64,000 nucleotides of DNA from Microlunatus kandeliicorticis (GCF_014137855.1 NZ_JACGWT010000002.1:496001-560000); one strand, 5' to 3'. Shown: positions 14,815-22,854, counted from the stretch's first letter. A program made the numbers and translations. Notes: a model not told the origin generated them from the letters alone.

Positions 14815-15998
14815 AGGACGGCGGCGGCCATCTTCGACAGCGGCTCGGCGAGGGCGTTGACCGCGTTGCTCAACTGCTTGACGTCGTCCTGGCCGAGCTG
14901 CGTGTACAGCTTGAAGCCCTTGCCGTCGCGCTGCGCGTCGAGCAGCTTCTGGAGCGCGCTGAAGCGGGCGGCGATCTGCTGGTCCAGCGTCGGGTCCTTC
15001 TTCCGGAGCACCGGCTGGAGGTCCTGCCAGGCGACCCGGGCACCGTCGATGTTGGCCTGGAAGTCGTAGAGGTCGGTGTGCGACCAGTACTCCTCCTCGC
15101 CGGTCACCTTCGACTTCGCCACCTCGTCGAGCAGCCCGGTCGCGCCGTTGGCGATCTGGTCGACGGTGAAGGTCATCGTGCGGGTGCGCTGGTAGAGCAG
15201 CTTGGTGTTGGCCAGCAGGTCGTCGCCGTAGGTCTTCCGCTCGCTGGTGCTCAGCGCGCGGTAGCCGGTGGCCCGCTGCGGCCACAGGTCCTTCTCGATC
15301 CGGTGCCAGCCGGTCCACTTCTGGCCCGACTCGAGGTCGGCCTGGCGCAGGTCGAGCTTCGGGTCGAGGTCGCCGAACGACTCGGCCACCGGCTCGATCC
15401 GCTCGTAGTGGGTCCGCGCGGTCGGGTAGAGCCCGCGGGCGCGGGCGTCGTCCCCCTTCTCGTAGGCGGTGACGAAGTCCTCGGTCGCCGACAGCAGCTG
15501 CTCGGTCTGGTCCTTGACGTAGGCGGCGTAGCCCTGGGTGGCCTGGTCGACCAGCTGCTGGTCGTCGGCCGAGACGGCCGGCTCGCCGGAGTCGGCGACC
15601 GCGAAGTCGGCCCGGATGCCGTTGCCGACCATGCCCGGCTTGCAGGCGGTGATGTAGCGGCCGGGCTGCGCCGAGAGCACCAGGTCGCGGGCCAGCCCGG
15701 GGCCGATGTTCTCGACCTCCGCGATGATCCGCAGCCCGTCCGAGGCCAGCAGGTAGAACTCGGTGACCTTGGTCCCGGTGTTCTTGACGGTGAAGTGCAG
15801 CGTGCCCGACGGGGCCTGCGTGCTGGACAGCGTGCAGCTGCTGTCGGAGGCGTCGACGGCGATCGCGCGCGGGTCGCCGTCGTCGGCACCGGCGGCCGGG
15901 GCGTTGTCGGTGCACCCGGCGAGCGCCGGCAGCGCGAGCGCAGCCAGCCCGAGGGCGAGGGCGGAACGGGTCCGGACCGTGGTGGCGGTTCGGGTCAC
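14811..15998 (-). CDS. efeO: Iron-uptake lipoprotein EfeO (cupredoxin plus M75 domain)
   Basis: The 395-residue protein has a lipoprotein signal ending LPALAGC, so the mature protein is anchored through Cys about residue 29. A cupredoxin-like domain (about 45-135) contains VKNTGTKVTEFYLL, and the M75 imelysin/EfeO domain takes up the rest. The M75 HxxE metal site is visible as GWHRIEKDLW. EfeO binds ferric iron outside the membrane and hands it to the EfeU permease. The GTG start overlaps the efeU stop and the stop overlaps the efeB start, both by 4 nt, so translation is coupled. Confidence 0.92.
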   Translation of the reverse strand: MTRTATTVRTRSALALGLAALALPALAGCTDNAPAAGADDGDPRAIAVDASDSSCTLSSTQAPSGTLHFTVKNTGTKVTEFYLLASDGLRIIAEVENIGPGLARDLVLSAQPGRYITACKPGMVGNGIRADFAVADSGEPAVSADDQQLVDQATQGYAAYVKDQTEQLLSATEDFVTAYEKGDDARARGLYPTARTHYERIEPVAESFGDLDPKLDLRQADLESGQKWTGWHRIEKDLWPQRATGYRALSTSERKTYGDDLLANTKLLYQRTRTMTFTVDQIANGATGLLDEVAKSKVTGEEEYWSHTDLYDFQANIDGARVAWQDLQPVLRKKDPTLDQQIAARFSALQKLLDAQRDGKGFKLYTQLGQDDVKQLSNAVNALAEPLSKMAAAVL

Positions 15999-16948
15999 AG
16001 CTGTCCTCCGGTGCTGACGGGCGTCGAGGTGGTGGAGTCGGCCGGGGTGGCCGGGGTGGCCGGGGTGGCCGGGGTGGCCGGGGTGGCCGGGGTGGCCGGG
16101 GTGGCCGGGGTGGCCTTGGCAGCCGGCGGGGCGGGCTTGCGGTGCGCACGACGGATGAAGACCGTCAGCACCGGGATCACGTAGGCCAGCCAGGCGACCA
16201 GCTGGAGCACGGTGGTGTTCGGGCTGAAGTTGAAGACGCCCTTGAGCAGCGTCCCGTACCAGGAGTCCGGGGGCACCGCGGCGGAGACGTCGAAGGCGAG
16301 GGTGTTGAGCCCGGGCAGGATCCCGGCCTCCTGCAGGTCGTGCACGCCGTAGGCCAGCACGCCGGCCGCGACCACGATCAGGAAGTAGCCGGTCCAGGTG
16401 AAGAACCTGCTGAGGTTGATCTTGAGCGCCCCGCGGTACATCAGGTAGCCGAGCACCACCGCGACCAGCAGCCCGAGGGCGGCGCCCAGCAGCGGCGTGG
16501 TCGAGCCGTTGCCCGCACCCGCGCTGGCCTGGGTGGCCGCCCAGAGGAAGAGCGCGGTCTCCAGACCCTCGCGGCCGACGGCCAGCATCGCCACCACGGC
16601 GAGCGACCAGCGGGCGCCCTCGGCGGCCCGGTCGATGGCTCCGCGGAGCTCGCCGGAGATCGAGCGGGCGGCCCGGGCCATCCAGAAGATCATCCAGGTG
16701 ACGAAGCCGACGGCGACGATCGACAGCGTGCCGCCGATCGCCTCCTGGGCCTCGAAGGTCAGCCCCTTGGGGCCGAAGGTCAGGGCGGCACCGAAGGCCA
16801 GCGAGATGACGACGGCGACGGCCACTCCGGTCCAGATCCGCGGCAGCAGGTGCCGGCGGCTGCTCTTGACGAGGTAGGCGATGAGGATGCTGACGATCAG
16901 CGAGGCTTCCAGTCCCTCGCGCAGACCGATCAGGAAGTTGGCAAGCAT
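15995..16948 (-). CDS. efeU: Iron permease EfeU (OFeT/FTR1 family)
   Basis: Membrane protein of 317 residues with seven hydrophobic segments. Both iron-binding REGLE motifs are present: GLREGLEASL near the N-terminus (about residue 9) and VGREGLETAL (about 128). EfeU imports iron supplied by EfeO/EfeB. It leads the operon, downstream of two iron-box-like sites. The C-terminal tail after the last helix is unusual: a run of eight to nine Ala-Thr-Pro triplets encoded by an exact 9-bp tandem repeat, followed by a Thr/Ser-rich end. The tail is predicted cytosolic or periplasmic linker and is not needed for the FTR1 fold. Confidence 0.93.
   Translation of the reverse strand: MLANFLIGLREGLEASLIVSILIAYLVKSSRRHLLPRIWTGVAVAVVISLAFGAALTFGPKGLTFEAQEAIGGTLSIVAVGFVTWMIFWMARAARSISGELRGAIDRAAEGARWSLAVVAMLAVGREGLETALFLWAATQASAGAGNGSTTPLLGAALGLLVAVVLGYLMYRGALKINLSRFFTWTGYFLIVVAAGVLAYGVHDLQEAGILPGLNTLAFDVSAAVPPDSWYGTLLKGVFNFSPNTTVLQLVAWLAYVIPVLTVFIRRAHRKPAPPAAKATPATPATPATPATPATPATPATPADSTTSTPVSTGGQL
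16040..16111. repeat. 9-bp tandem repeat inside efeU (8 exact copies)
   Basis: GGCCGGGGT repeats eight times without a mismatch and encodes the Ala-Thr-Pro tail of EfeU on the minus strand. The 9-bp unit keeps the frame whatever the copy number, so length variation would be tolerated. Confidence 0.95.
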
Positions 16949-17000
16949 CCGGTTCTCGATTCCTGTGCTGACGTGACCCGGCGGGTCGGTGCCCCACCGA

Positions 17001-17039
17001 TGAGGTGAGGCTTGCCGTACTGAGGCGAACCTAACCTAA
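17001..17039 (-). promoter_or_regulatory. Two tandem IdeR/DmdR-type iron boxes upstream of efeUOB
   Basis: Site 1 (17021-17039), read on the minus strand, is TTAGGTTAGGTTCGCCTCA. It matches the 19-bp iron-box consensus TTAGGTTAGGCTAACCTAA at 15 of 19 positions. Site 2 (17001-17019), read on the plus strand as TGAGGTGAGGCTTGCCGTA, matches at 13 of 19. They are separated by one base and lie 52-91 bp upstream of the efeU start. Iron-dependent repression by an IdeR/DmdR-type regulator is the expected reading. Confidence 0.75.
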
Positions 17040-17123
17040 GTACCGGGCGGCCGGGCCGGTCAAGACGGATGCCGCTCGTCCGCAGCAGGACGTGAGCAAC
17101 GTCACCCTCGTGCTCACGCTGGC

Positions 17124-17129
17124 TACCGT
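17124..17129 (+). promoter_or_regulatory. -10 element for leaderless SDR gene
   Basis: TACCGT ends exactly 7 nt before the first base of the GTG at 17136, with no Shine-Dalgarno. Confidence 0.45.
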
Positions 17130-17135
17130 GGTGGG

Positions 17136-18005
17136 GTGCCCTCTCCCGTCGGTCCGCGTCCGATCGACCTCCGCCGGCTGACCGCGGCCGCGCGTGCGCT
17201 GGCGGAACGGATCGAGACCGCCCGCCCCGACCCGGTGGCCGGGCCACCGCGGCGGCAGCGGATCCTCATCACCGGTGCCTCGTCGGGCATCGGCTCCGAG
17301 CTGGCCCGGGTCTGGGCGGCCGACGGCCGGACGCTGGCGCTCTGCGCGCGACGGGTCGACCGGCTCGAGGCCCTCGCCGACGAGCTCCGCACCGCCCACC
17401 CGGACGTCCGGGTCGAGACCTACCAGCTCGACGTCACCGATCCGGGGGCGGTCGACTTCGTGCTCTCCGCCGCGGCCGACCAGCTCGGCGGTCTGGACCG
17501 GGTGGTGGCCAACGCGGGCATCGGGAAGGGCGCGCCGGTCGGCACCGGCTACGACTGGGCCAACCGCGCGACGCTGCAGACCAACGCGGTCGGGGCGCTC
17601 AACACCGCCGAGAAGGCGGTTCAGCTGTTCCGGGCGGCCGGACCGGCGGGCGGCCACCTGGTGCTGGTGTCCTCGATCGCCGCACTCCGCGGGATGGGCG
17701 GTGCCCGGACCGGGTACGCGGCCAGCAAGGCGGCGGTCAGCGCGCTCGGGGAGGGGCTGCGGAGCGAGCTGCGCGGCACGCCGATCACCGTCTCGGTGGT
17801 CCACCCCGGCTACATCGACACCGCGATCAACGCCCGCGACGCCAAGAAGAAGTGGTCGCTGCCGCTGGACCGGGGCGGCCGGATGGTGGCCGCGGCGATC
17901 GACGGCGAGCGCCCGGTGAGCTGGGTGCCGCCGCTGCCCTGGGAGCTGCTGGCCGCGCCGCTGCGGGTCGTCCCGCTCGACCTGTTCCGCCGGATCCTCG
18001 ACTGA
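17136..18005 (+). CDS. Short-chain dehydrogenase/reductase (SDR)
   Basis: The 289-residue protein is a classical SDR. The cofactor motif is ILITGASSGIGSELARVW (TGxxxGxG, about residue 46), then NAGIGKG (about 130). The catalytic Ser lies in VLVSSIAALRG (about 178), and the YxxxK pair is YAASKAAVSA (about 192-196). An N-terminal extension of 40 residues, rich in Arg and Pro, precedes the Rossmann fold. NADP preference is suggested by CARRVDRLEAL after strand 2. The substrate is unknown. It is divergent from efeUOB across 187 bp. Confidence 0.9.
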   Translation: MPSPVGPRPIDLRRLTAAARALAERIETARPDPVAGPPRRQRILITGASSGIGSELARVWAADGRTLALCARRVDRLEALADELRTAHPDVRVETYQLDVTDPGAVDFVLSAAADQLGGLDRVVANAGIGKGAPVGTGYDWANRATLQTNAVGALNTAEKAVQLFRAAGPAGGHLVLVSSIAALRGMGGARTGYAASKAAVSALGEGLRSELRGTPITVSVVHPGYIDTAINARDAKKKWSLPLDRGGRMVAAAIDGERPVSWVPPLPWELLAAPLRVVPLDLFRRILD

Positions 18006-18020
18006 TCCCCGGCCAGTCCC

Positions 18021-18062
18021 GGTGGGTGCCGTCCGCTGGGTGCCGCCCGCTGGGTGCCGCCC
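18021..18062. repeat. Three tandem copies of a 14-bp unit
   Basis: Unit GCTGGGTGCCGCCC; copies at 18021-18034 (two mismatches), 18035-18048 and 18049-18062. It lies in the 131-bp gap after the SDR gene and has no clear function. Confidence 0.8.
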
Positions 18063-18136
18063 GATGAGTTGCGGGCCGCCACCGGGTCAGTCCGGCAAGG
18101 GGACCGACTGGACGGTCCGGAGCGGAGGAGTGGGCG

Positions 18137-18628
18137 ATGGGTGAGCCACAGGTGGTCGAGCGGGCGGCGCAGCCGTACGCGGCGATCGGCCGGAGCGTCA
18201 CGATGGCGCAGCTGGGCGAGGTGCTGCCGCCGCTCAACGCGCGGGTGGCGGACTGGCTGGACGAGCACGGCGGGCGGATCAGCGGACCGCCGTTCTGGCG
18301 CTACCGGGTGATCGACATGGAGCGCGAGCTCCGCGTCGACGTCGGGTTCCCGACCGAGACGGTGCTCGACGGTGACGACGAGGTGAGCACCGGTGAGCTG
18401 CCGGCCGGGCGCTACGTCGACGTGGTGCACCACGGCCACCCGGACACGCTGGTGGGTGCGACCGCCGACCTGCTGGCCTGGGCCGAGGCGCAGGGGCTGG
18501 TCTTCGACCGGCACGACGGGCCCGACGGGGACGTCTGGGAGAGCCGGCTGGAGTTCTACCTGACCGACCCCGACGACGAACCCGACCTCGGCGCCTGGGA
18601 CACCGAGCTGGCCTTCAAGCTGGCCTGA
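18137..18628 (+). CDS. GyrI-like / effector-binding domain protein
   Basis: The 163-residue protein is a stand-alone AraC-type effector-binding (GyrI-like) domain. It begins PQVVERAAQPYAAIGRSVTM and includes GPPFWRYRVIDMERELRVDV, GELPAGRYVDVVHHGHPDTL and a C-terminal WESRLEFYLTDP strand with the conserved glutamate region. Such domains bind small hydrophobic molecules or inhibit DNA gyrase; no DNA-binding part is attached. ATG at 18137 follows GGAGGAG. The neighbours give no hint of a ligand. Confidence 0.85.
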   Translation: MGEPQVVERAAQPYAAIGRSVTMAQLGEVLPPLNARVADWLDEHGGRISGPPFWRYRVIDMERELRVDVGFPTETVLDGDDEVSTGELPAGRYVDVVHHGHPDTLVGATADLLAWAEAQGLVFDRHDGPDGDVWESRLEFYLTDPDDEPDLGAWDTELAFKLA

Positions 18629-18650
18629 CCGGCCCCGTTCGTCGGGCCGG
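18629..18650. terminator. Hairpin between convergent GyrI-like and EcsC genes
   Basis: CCGGCCC (18629-18635) pairs with GGGCCGG (18644-18650) around an 8-nt loop. It starts at the first base after the plus-strand stop, 17 bp from the end of the opposing gene, and could serve both. Confidence 0.55.
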
Positions 18651-18666
18651 GAGGCCCGCGTGCTGG

Positions 18667-19365
18667 TCAGCGCTGGAGCGACCGGCGGGTGAGCAGCTCG
18701 CTCTTGGCGTAGCGGCCGAGCTGGTAAGTGGTCAGCCCGTCGATCACCGCGCCGACCCCGCCGCCGAGCAGCGGGATCCGCTTGGTGACCACCAGGCCGG
18801 CCTTCTTGCCGCCGACCCGCGCGAGCAGGTCGGCGACCACCTCCTGCGCGACCCGGGCGTCCAGACCGGCGTCGAACATCGGTGCGGTGGCGATGGCCAT
18901 CGGCGAGGTCGGCAGCCTGCCCTGGGTGATCCGCTTGGCCACCTGCTCGCCGCCGAGCAGGCACATCACGATCGCGGTCCGTACCCGGTTGTCGTTGACG
19001 TCGTACCCGCGGAGGTGGGCGATGGCGGCGATCATCCGCACCTGGACGATGGCGGTGCCGGTGAGGTTGGCCGGGATCGACACCGGCAGGGTGGCGACGC
19101 CGCCGAGGTTGGTGACGAAGCCCTGCGCGCCCGCGAGCCGGACGTGGTTGTCGATCACACCCTCGATGGCGTCATCGACCAACCCGTCGTGCCGACCGAG
19201 CTGGCGGGCCGCGACCGCCCGGGCGCTGGGCACCCGGCCGTACCCGTCGATCGCCACCTCGAGCACCCGGCGGAGCATCCCGCCGGCGGCCTGCGGGGCG
19301 ACCTGGGTGGCCATCGGGCCGAGGCTCCGCGCGACCGCCTGACCGACCTCACGCGGCGTGGGCAA
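18667..19365 (-). CDS. EcsC-family protein
   Basis: The 232-residue protein matches the EcsC family. It has amphipathic helices, a glycine-rich VTNLGGVATLPVSIPANLTG segment (about residue 85), then IVQVRMIAAIAHLRGYDVND, typical of EcsC, and a C-terminal GLTTYQLGRYAKSEL. EcsC proteins are membrane-associated and of unclear mechanism. The likely start is an unusual TTG at 19365 preceded by GAGG; a nearby ATG at 19378 is out of frame, and the next in-frame ATG (residue 18) would remove part of the N-terminal helix. Confidence 0.8.
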   Translation of the reverse strand: MPTPREVGQAVARSLGPMATQVAPQAAGGMLRRVLEVAIDGYGRVPSARAVAARQLGRHDGLVDDAIEGVIDNHVRLAGAQGFVTNLGGVATLPVSIPANLTGTAIVQVRMIAAIAHLRGYDVNDNRVRTAIVMCLLGGEQVAKRITQGRLPTSPMAIATAPMFDAGLDARVAQEVVADLLARVGGKKAGLVVTKRIPLLGGGVGAVIDGLTTYQLGRYAKSELLTRRSLQR

Positions 19366-19503
19366 CGAAACCTCGCATGGCGAAACCTCCCGGGCTGTGG
19401 ACCGACCCGTCCAGCGTAGGGGCGGCAGCGGGAGCGGCTAAGGGGAGGCGACCCCGAGCCGACCCTGGTCCGTGCGGGGCGGTCGGGGTGCCAGACTGCG
19501 GAG

Positions 19504-20181
19504 GTGGCCGGACGCGGAGGATCGCCGTTCCCGCCGACGAACCGGTGGCCCGAGAGCGACCTGATCGCCGTCTCCGAGCACTTCGACGCCGAGCTGGTGC
19601 TGGCCGGCTACCGCCGGGGCGTCTTCCCGATGCCGCAGGGCAGCTTCCGCGGACGCTGGCTGATGGGCTGGTTCGCCCCGGTCGACCGTGCGGTGCTCCC
19701 GCTCGACGGGCTGCGGGTCACCCGGTCGCTCCGTCAGTCGGCCAAGCACTACACGCTGAGCGTCGACCGGGCGTTCGGCGAGGTGCTGGACCGGTGCGCC
19801 GATCCCCGGCGCCCGGGCGGCTGGATCGACCGGCGGATCCGGCGGACCTACCTCGACCTGTTCGATCGCGGGATCGCCCACTCGGTGGAGTGCTGGACCG
19901 CCGCCGGCGAGCTGGCCGGCGGTCTCTACGGGGTCGGGATCGGTGGGTTGTTCGCCGGCGAGTCGATGTTCCACCGGCCCGACATCGGCCGCGATGCGTC
20001 CAAGGTGGCGCTGGTCGAGCTGGTGCGGCGGCTCTCGGCGGACGGCTTGCCGCGGCTGCTCGACGTCCAGTGGCAGACCGGGCACCTGCGCAGCCTCGGC
20101 GCGGTGGAGATCGGCCGCGAGGAGTACCTGCGGCGGCTGGCCGCCGCGCTCGCGCTGCCCGAGCCCGACTGGACCCCCTGA
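19504..20181 (+). CDS. aat: Leucyl/phenylalanyl-tRNA-protein transferase
   Basis: The 225-residue enzyme transfers Leu or Phe from aminoacyl-tRNA to N-terminal Arg/Lys of proteins, marking them for N-degron proteolysis by ClpAP/ClpS. Family motifs are in order: LVLAGYRRGVFPMPQG (about residue 32), WFAPVDRAVLPLDGLRVTRS, GWIDRRIRRTYLDLF, then GGLYGVGIGGLFAGESMFHR (about 140) and VQWQTGHLRSLGA near the end. Its length is normal for Aat. GTG at 19504 has CAGACT at 19492-19497 and no Shine-Dalgarno, so it is probably leaderless. Confidence 0.93.
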   Translation: MAGRGGSPFPPTNRWPESDLIAVSEHFDAELVLAGYRRGVFPMPQGSFRGRWLMGWFAPVDRAVLPLDGLRVTRSLRQSAKHYTLSVDRAFGEVLDRCADPRRPGGWIDRRIRRTYLDLFDRGIAHSVECWTAAGELAGGLYGVGIGGLFAGESMFHRPDIGRDASKVALVELVRRLSADGLPRLLDVQWQTGHLRSLGAVEIGREEYLRRLAAALALPEPDWTP

Positions 20182-20247
20182 CCTCTGCGCTCCTTCGTCC
20201 TCGCCGCAGGTGGGAGCAGAGCCGTCGCGGCTGTCCGAGGGGCGCGC

Positions 20248-20253
20248 CATAAT
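20248..20253 (+). promoter_or_regulatory. -10 element for leaderless DNA glycosylase gene
   Basis: CATAAT ends 7 nt before the GTG at 20260. There is no ribosome-binding site upstream of the start. Confidence 0.5.
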
Positions 20254-20259
20254 CACCGT

Positions 20260-21123
20260 GTGCCCGAGATGCCGGAGGTCGAGTCGCTGGCGCGGTTCCT
20301 CACGGCCCACTGCGTCGGGAAGACGATCGCGCGGGTCGAGCTGACCGCGTTCAGCGCGCTCAAGACGTACGCGCCGCCGCTCTCCGCGCTGCACGGGCTG
20401 GAGATCGAGAGCGTCAGCCGGCACGGCAAGTTCCTCGACCTGGACGCGTCCGGCCTGCACCTGATCTTCCACCTGGCCCGGGCCGGCTGGCTGCGGTGGA
20501 AGGACGAGCTGCCGGCGGCGCCGGCCCGGCCCGGCAAGGGCCCGCTCGCACTCCGGCTGCGGCTCGACGACGACTCCGGCTTCGACCTGACCGAGGCCGG
20601 CACCCAGCGCAAGCTCGCGGTCTACGTGGTGAGCGACCCGGCCGAGGTGCCGCACATCGCCGGGCTCGGGCCCGATCCGATGGCCGACGACTTCGACCAG
20701 GCGGCGTTGGACGCGGTGCTCGACGGGGCCGGACGCGCCCAGCTCAAGGGCGTCCTCAAGGACCAGCGGACCCTCGCCGGGATCGGCAACGCCTATTCCG
20801 ACGAGATCCTGCACGTCGCGAAGCTGAGCCCGTTCAAGGCGTCGAACTCGCTGACCCCGGACGAGCGCGGAGTGCTGTTCCACGCGATCAAGGACGAGCT
20901 GGCCGACGCGATCCGCCGGTCCGAGGGGCTCGCCGCCAAGGACCTCAAGAGCGAGAAGAAGCTCGGGATGCGGGTGCACGGCCGAACCGGGCAGCCGTGC
21001 CCGGTGTGCGGGGACACGGTGGCCGAGGTGTCGTTCGCCGACTCCTCGCTGCAGTACTGCCCGACGTGCCAGACGGGTGGCAAGAAGTTGGCCGACCGGC
21101 GGCTGTCCAAGCTGCTGAAGTGA
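20260..21123 (+). CDS. Fpg/Nei-family DNA glycosylase/AP lyase
   Basis: The 287-residue base-excision-repair enzyme starts with the catalytic Pro-Glu helix MPEMPEVESLARFL; the N-terminal Pro is the Schiff-base nucleophile. The helix-two-turn-helix reads LAGIGNAYSDEILHVAKLSP (about residue 172). The C-terminal zinc finger has four cysteines, CPVCG then YCPTCQTGGK (about 247-271). The arrangement with GMRVHGRTGQPC resembles the actinobacterial Nei/Fpg-like branch rather than canonical MutM, so I do not give a symbol. It would remove oxidised bases from DNA. Confidence 0.93.
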   Translation: MPEMPEVESLARFLTAHCVGKTIARVELTAFSALKTYAPPLSALHGLEIESVSRHGKFLDLDASGLHLIFHLARAGWLRWKDELPAAPARPGKGPLALRLRLDDDSGFDLTEAGTQRKLAVYVVSDPAEVPHIAGLGPDPMADDFDQAALDAVLDGAGRAQLKGVLKDQRTLAGIGNAYSDEILHVAKLSPFKASNSLTPDERGVLFHAIKDELADAIRRSEGLAAKDLKSEKKLGMRVHGRTGQPCPVCGDTVAEVSFADSSLQYCPTCQTGGKKLADRRLSKLLK

Positions 21124-21148
21124 CCCCGCCCGGGTCCGGACGCTCGCG

Positions 21149-21154
21149 TAGGTT
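21149..21154 (+). promoter_or_regulatory. -10 element for leaderless rhodanese gene
   Basis: TAGGTT ends 7 nt before the GTG at 21161, the same geometry as at neighbouring genes. Confidence 0.5.
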
Positions 21155-21160
21155 GGCCGG

Positions 21161-21475
21161 GTGAGCACCGATCCGTTGCCCCAGGTGGACCCGGCCGACG
21201 TCGAGGGCCGGTTGGCCGACGGTTGGCAGCTGCTCGACGTCCGCACCGACGCCGAGTGGGCCGAGGCCCGCGTCGAGGGCGCCACCCACATCCCGATGGA
21301 CCAGGTCGTCGCCCGGCTCGACGAGGTCGGCGACCGGGTGGTCTGCATGTGCGCCGCCGGCGGCCGTTCGGCCCGGGTCACCCAGTACCTGCTCGCCAAC
21401 GGCCGCGAGGCGGTCAACCTCGACGGCGGCATCCACGCGTGGGCGGCCGAGGGCCGCCCGCTGGTCACTGGCTGA
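21161..21475 (+). CDS. Single-domain rhodanese-like protein
   Basis: The 104-residue protein consists of one rhodanese domain: WQLLDVRTDAEWAEARVEGA, then HIPMDQV, and the active-site loop VVCMCAAGGRSARV with the catalytic Cys before AAGGRS. A GGIHAWAAEG ending completes the fold. It would carry sulfane sulfur or act in thiosulfate handling in the cytosol; no partner gene is next to it. Downstream is a degenerate copy of the dispersed REP-like repeat. Confidence 0.9.
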   Translation: MSTDPLPQVDPADVEGRLADGWQLLDVRTDAEWAEARVEGATHIPMDQVVARLDEVGDRVVCMCAAGGRSARVTQYLLANGREAVNLDGGIHAWAAEGRPLVTG

Positions 21476-21494
21476 TCTTCCCCCGACCGTGCGC

Positions 21495-21510
21495 GGAGCC
21501 TGTCGAAGCG
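21495..21510. repeat. Single degenerate copy of the dispersed REP-like repeat
   Basis: GGAGCCTGTCGAAGCG, the complement of the CTTCGACAGGCTC core, sits in the 36-bp gap between convergent rhodanese and DUF2087 genes. Confidence 0.75.
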
Positions 21511-21511
21511 T

Positions 21512-22054
21512 TCAGCACCTCGTGTAGCGGTCGGAGCCGGGGGAGCGGTGCAGGTGGCCCCGCTCGACCAGACCGCGACGGAGCGCGGCCGGGTCGTCGG
21601 CGAAGGTGGCTAGCCAGGAGTTGAGCTCGGACTCGGTCCAGTCGCTCCGCGGTAGTTGTTCGGCGATCGCCGTCCAGCACTCGTCCTCGAGGCCGGGCCG
21701 GGTCGGCCAGCCGGTCAGGCGACCGGCGGTGACGAACGCAGCGAGCGCCGGGTGCGCGGCGACCATCGCGACCGCCGGGCTGTCGGCGACCAGGGCCTCG
21801 GCGAGCGCGGCGAGCCGGTCGGTGGCCACGGACCAGCGGTCCCCGTCCCGGTGGACGAGCCCGAGTTCGTGCGCGCGGGCGGCGGCCGGGGCGGCCTCGC
21901 GCGGGGTCAGCCCTGAAGCGGCGACCAGCTCCGACCAACCGATCGACGTCCCGGGCCCGTCCGGCAGCGCGGCGAGCAGCCGGCGGAGCGGACCCTGCGA
22001 CCAGGCCTGGACCAACCGGGCGGCGCGGTAGCGGTCGTACGCGGAGATCGTCAC
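21512..22054 (-). CDS. DUF2087-domain protein
   Basis: The 180-residue protein has a winged-helix-like N-terminal half (YRAARLVQAWSQGPLRRLLA, then ELVAASGLTPREAAPAAARA). The C-terminal DUF2087 motif runs LPRSDWTESELNSWLATFAD, then DPAALRRGLVERGHLHR and SDRYTR. DUF2087 proteins are probable DNA-binding regulators. GTG at 22054 is chosen because a TAGCGT-like -10 lies just upstream and the frame before it runs into the next gene's region. The target is unknown. Confidence 0.8.
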   Translation of the reverse strand: MTISAYDRYRAARLVQAWSQGPLRRLLAALPDGPGTSIGWSELVAASGLTPREAAPAAARAHELGLVHRDGDRWSVATDRLAALAEALVADSPAVAMVAAHPALAAFVTAGRLTGWPTRPGLEDECWTAIAEQLPRSDWTESELNSWLATFADDPAALRRGLVERGHLHRSPGSDRYTRC

Positions 22055-22158
22055 GACCGCCGACGCTAACCAGACCCGCCGGGGGCCGCACCGCCTTTTC
22101 GTCCGCCCGGCCGGCCCGCGGGCGGTCGGCGAGAGGGCGCGGGCGGCGGACTCGCGCG

Positions 22159-22773
22159 TCAGGCGAGGACGAGCCGGACGGCGGTGACCAGCATGACCGC
22201 GGCGATGGCCAGGTCGAGCACCCGCCAGGCGCGACGGCTCCGGAGCAGCCGGGACAGCGCGCGCGACCCCAGACCCAGGGCGGTGAACCAGATCGCGCTG
22301 GCCACCATCGCGCCCGCCGCGAACCACCAGCGCAGCTCGCCCTCGCGGGCCGCCACCGTCCCCATCAGCACGACGGTGTCGAGGTAGACGTGCGGGTTGA
22401 GCCAGGTCAGCCCGAGCGCGGTGACCAGCACGGTGCCGAGCGGGCGGGCCGGCCCGCCGTGGACGTCCAGCCGCTGTCCCCGCACGGCGCGCCGGAGCGC
22501 GAGCACCGCGTAGCCGACCAGCAGCGCGGCTCCGGCCCACCGGGCGACCGTGACCACCAGCGGCGCGCGGTCGAGCAGCGCCCCGGCGCCGAGCACGCCC
22601 GCGCTGATCAGCACCAGGTCCGAGACCGTGCACACCGCGACCACCGCGAGCACGTGCTGACGCAGCAGACCCTGCTGGAGCAGGTAGGTGTTCTGCGCCC
22701 CGATCGCCACGATCAGCGACAGACCGGTCAGCAGTCCGGTCAGGGAGGCGACCAGCGCCGGGGTGAGGTCCAC
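22159..22773 (-). CDS. LysE/ArgO-family amino-acid exporter
   Basis: The 204-residue membrane protein has six hydrophobic helices. The family motif GLSLIVAIGAQNTYLLQQGL lies at residues 18-37, and GLTWLNPHVYLDTVVLMG at about 120-137. It exports basic amino acids (lysine/arginine) by proton exchange, relieving toxic build-up from peptides. The GTG start at 22773 has TAGCGT (22781-22786, minus strand) 7 nt upstream and no Shine-Dalgarno. It is divergent from a LysG/ArgP-type regulator, the standard arrangement. Lysine and arginine as substrates are inferred from the family. Confidence 0.9.
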   Translation of the reverse strand: MDLTPALVASLTGLLTGLSLIVAIGAQNTYLLQQGLLRQHVLAVVAVCTVSDLVLISAGVLGAGALLDRAPLVVTVARWAGAALLVGYAVLALRRAVRGQRLDVHGGPARPLGTVLVTALGLTWLNPHVYLDTVVLMGTVAAREGELRWWFAAGAMVASAIWFTALGLGSRALSRLLRSRRAWRVLDLAIAAVMLVTAVRLVLA

Positions 22774-22810
22774 GACGTCGACGCTAGGGGCTCGAGCTGC
22801 TTCAGGCCAG

Positions 22811-22834
22811 CTAAGGATTGTGCAGATCCGTTAG
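22811..22834. promoter_or_regulatory. Dyad between exporter and LysR-type regulator
   Basis: CTAAGGAT and ATCCGTTAG form an inverted repeat with one bulged G in the 81-bp divergent region. It is a candidate LysG/ArgP operator. Confidence 0.5.
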
Positions 22835-22841
22835 CAGCGCT

Positions 22842-22847
22842 TACGTT
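22842..22847 (+). promoter_or_regulatory. -10 element for LysR-type regulator gene
   Basis: TACGTT ends 7 nt before the ATG at 22855, and no Shine-Dalgarno is visible. Confidence 0.45.
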
Positions 22848-22854
22848 GACGGCC

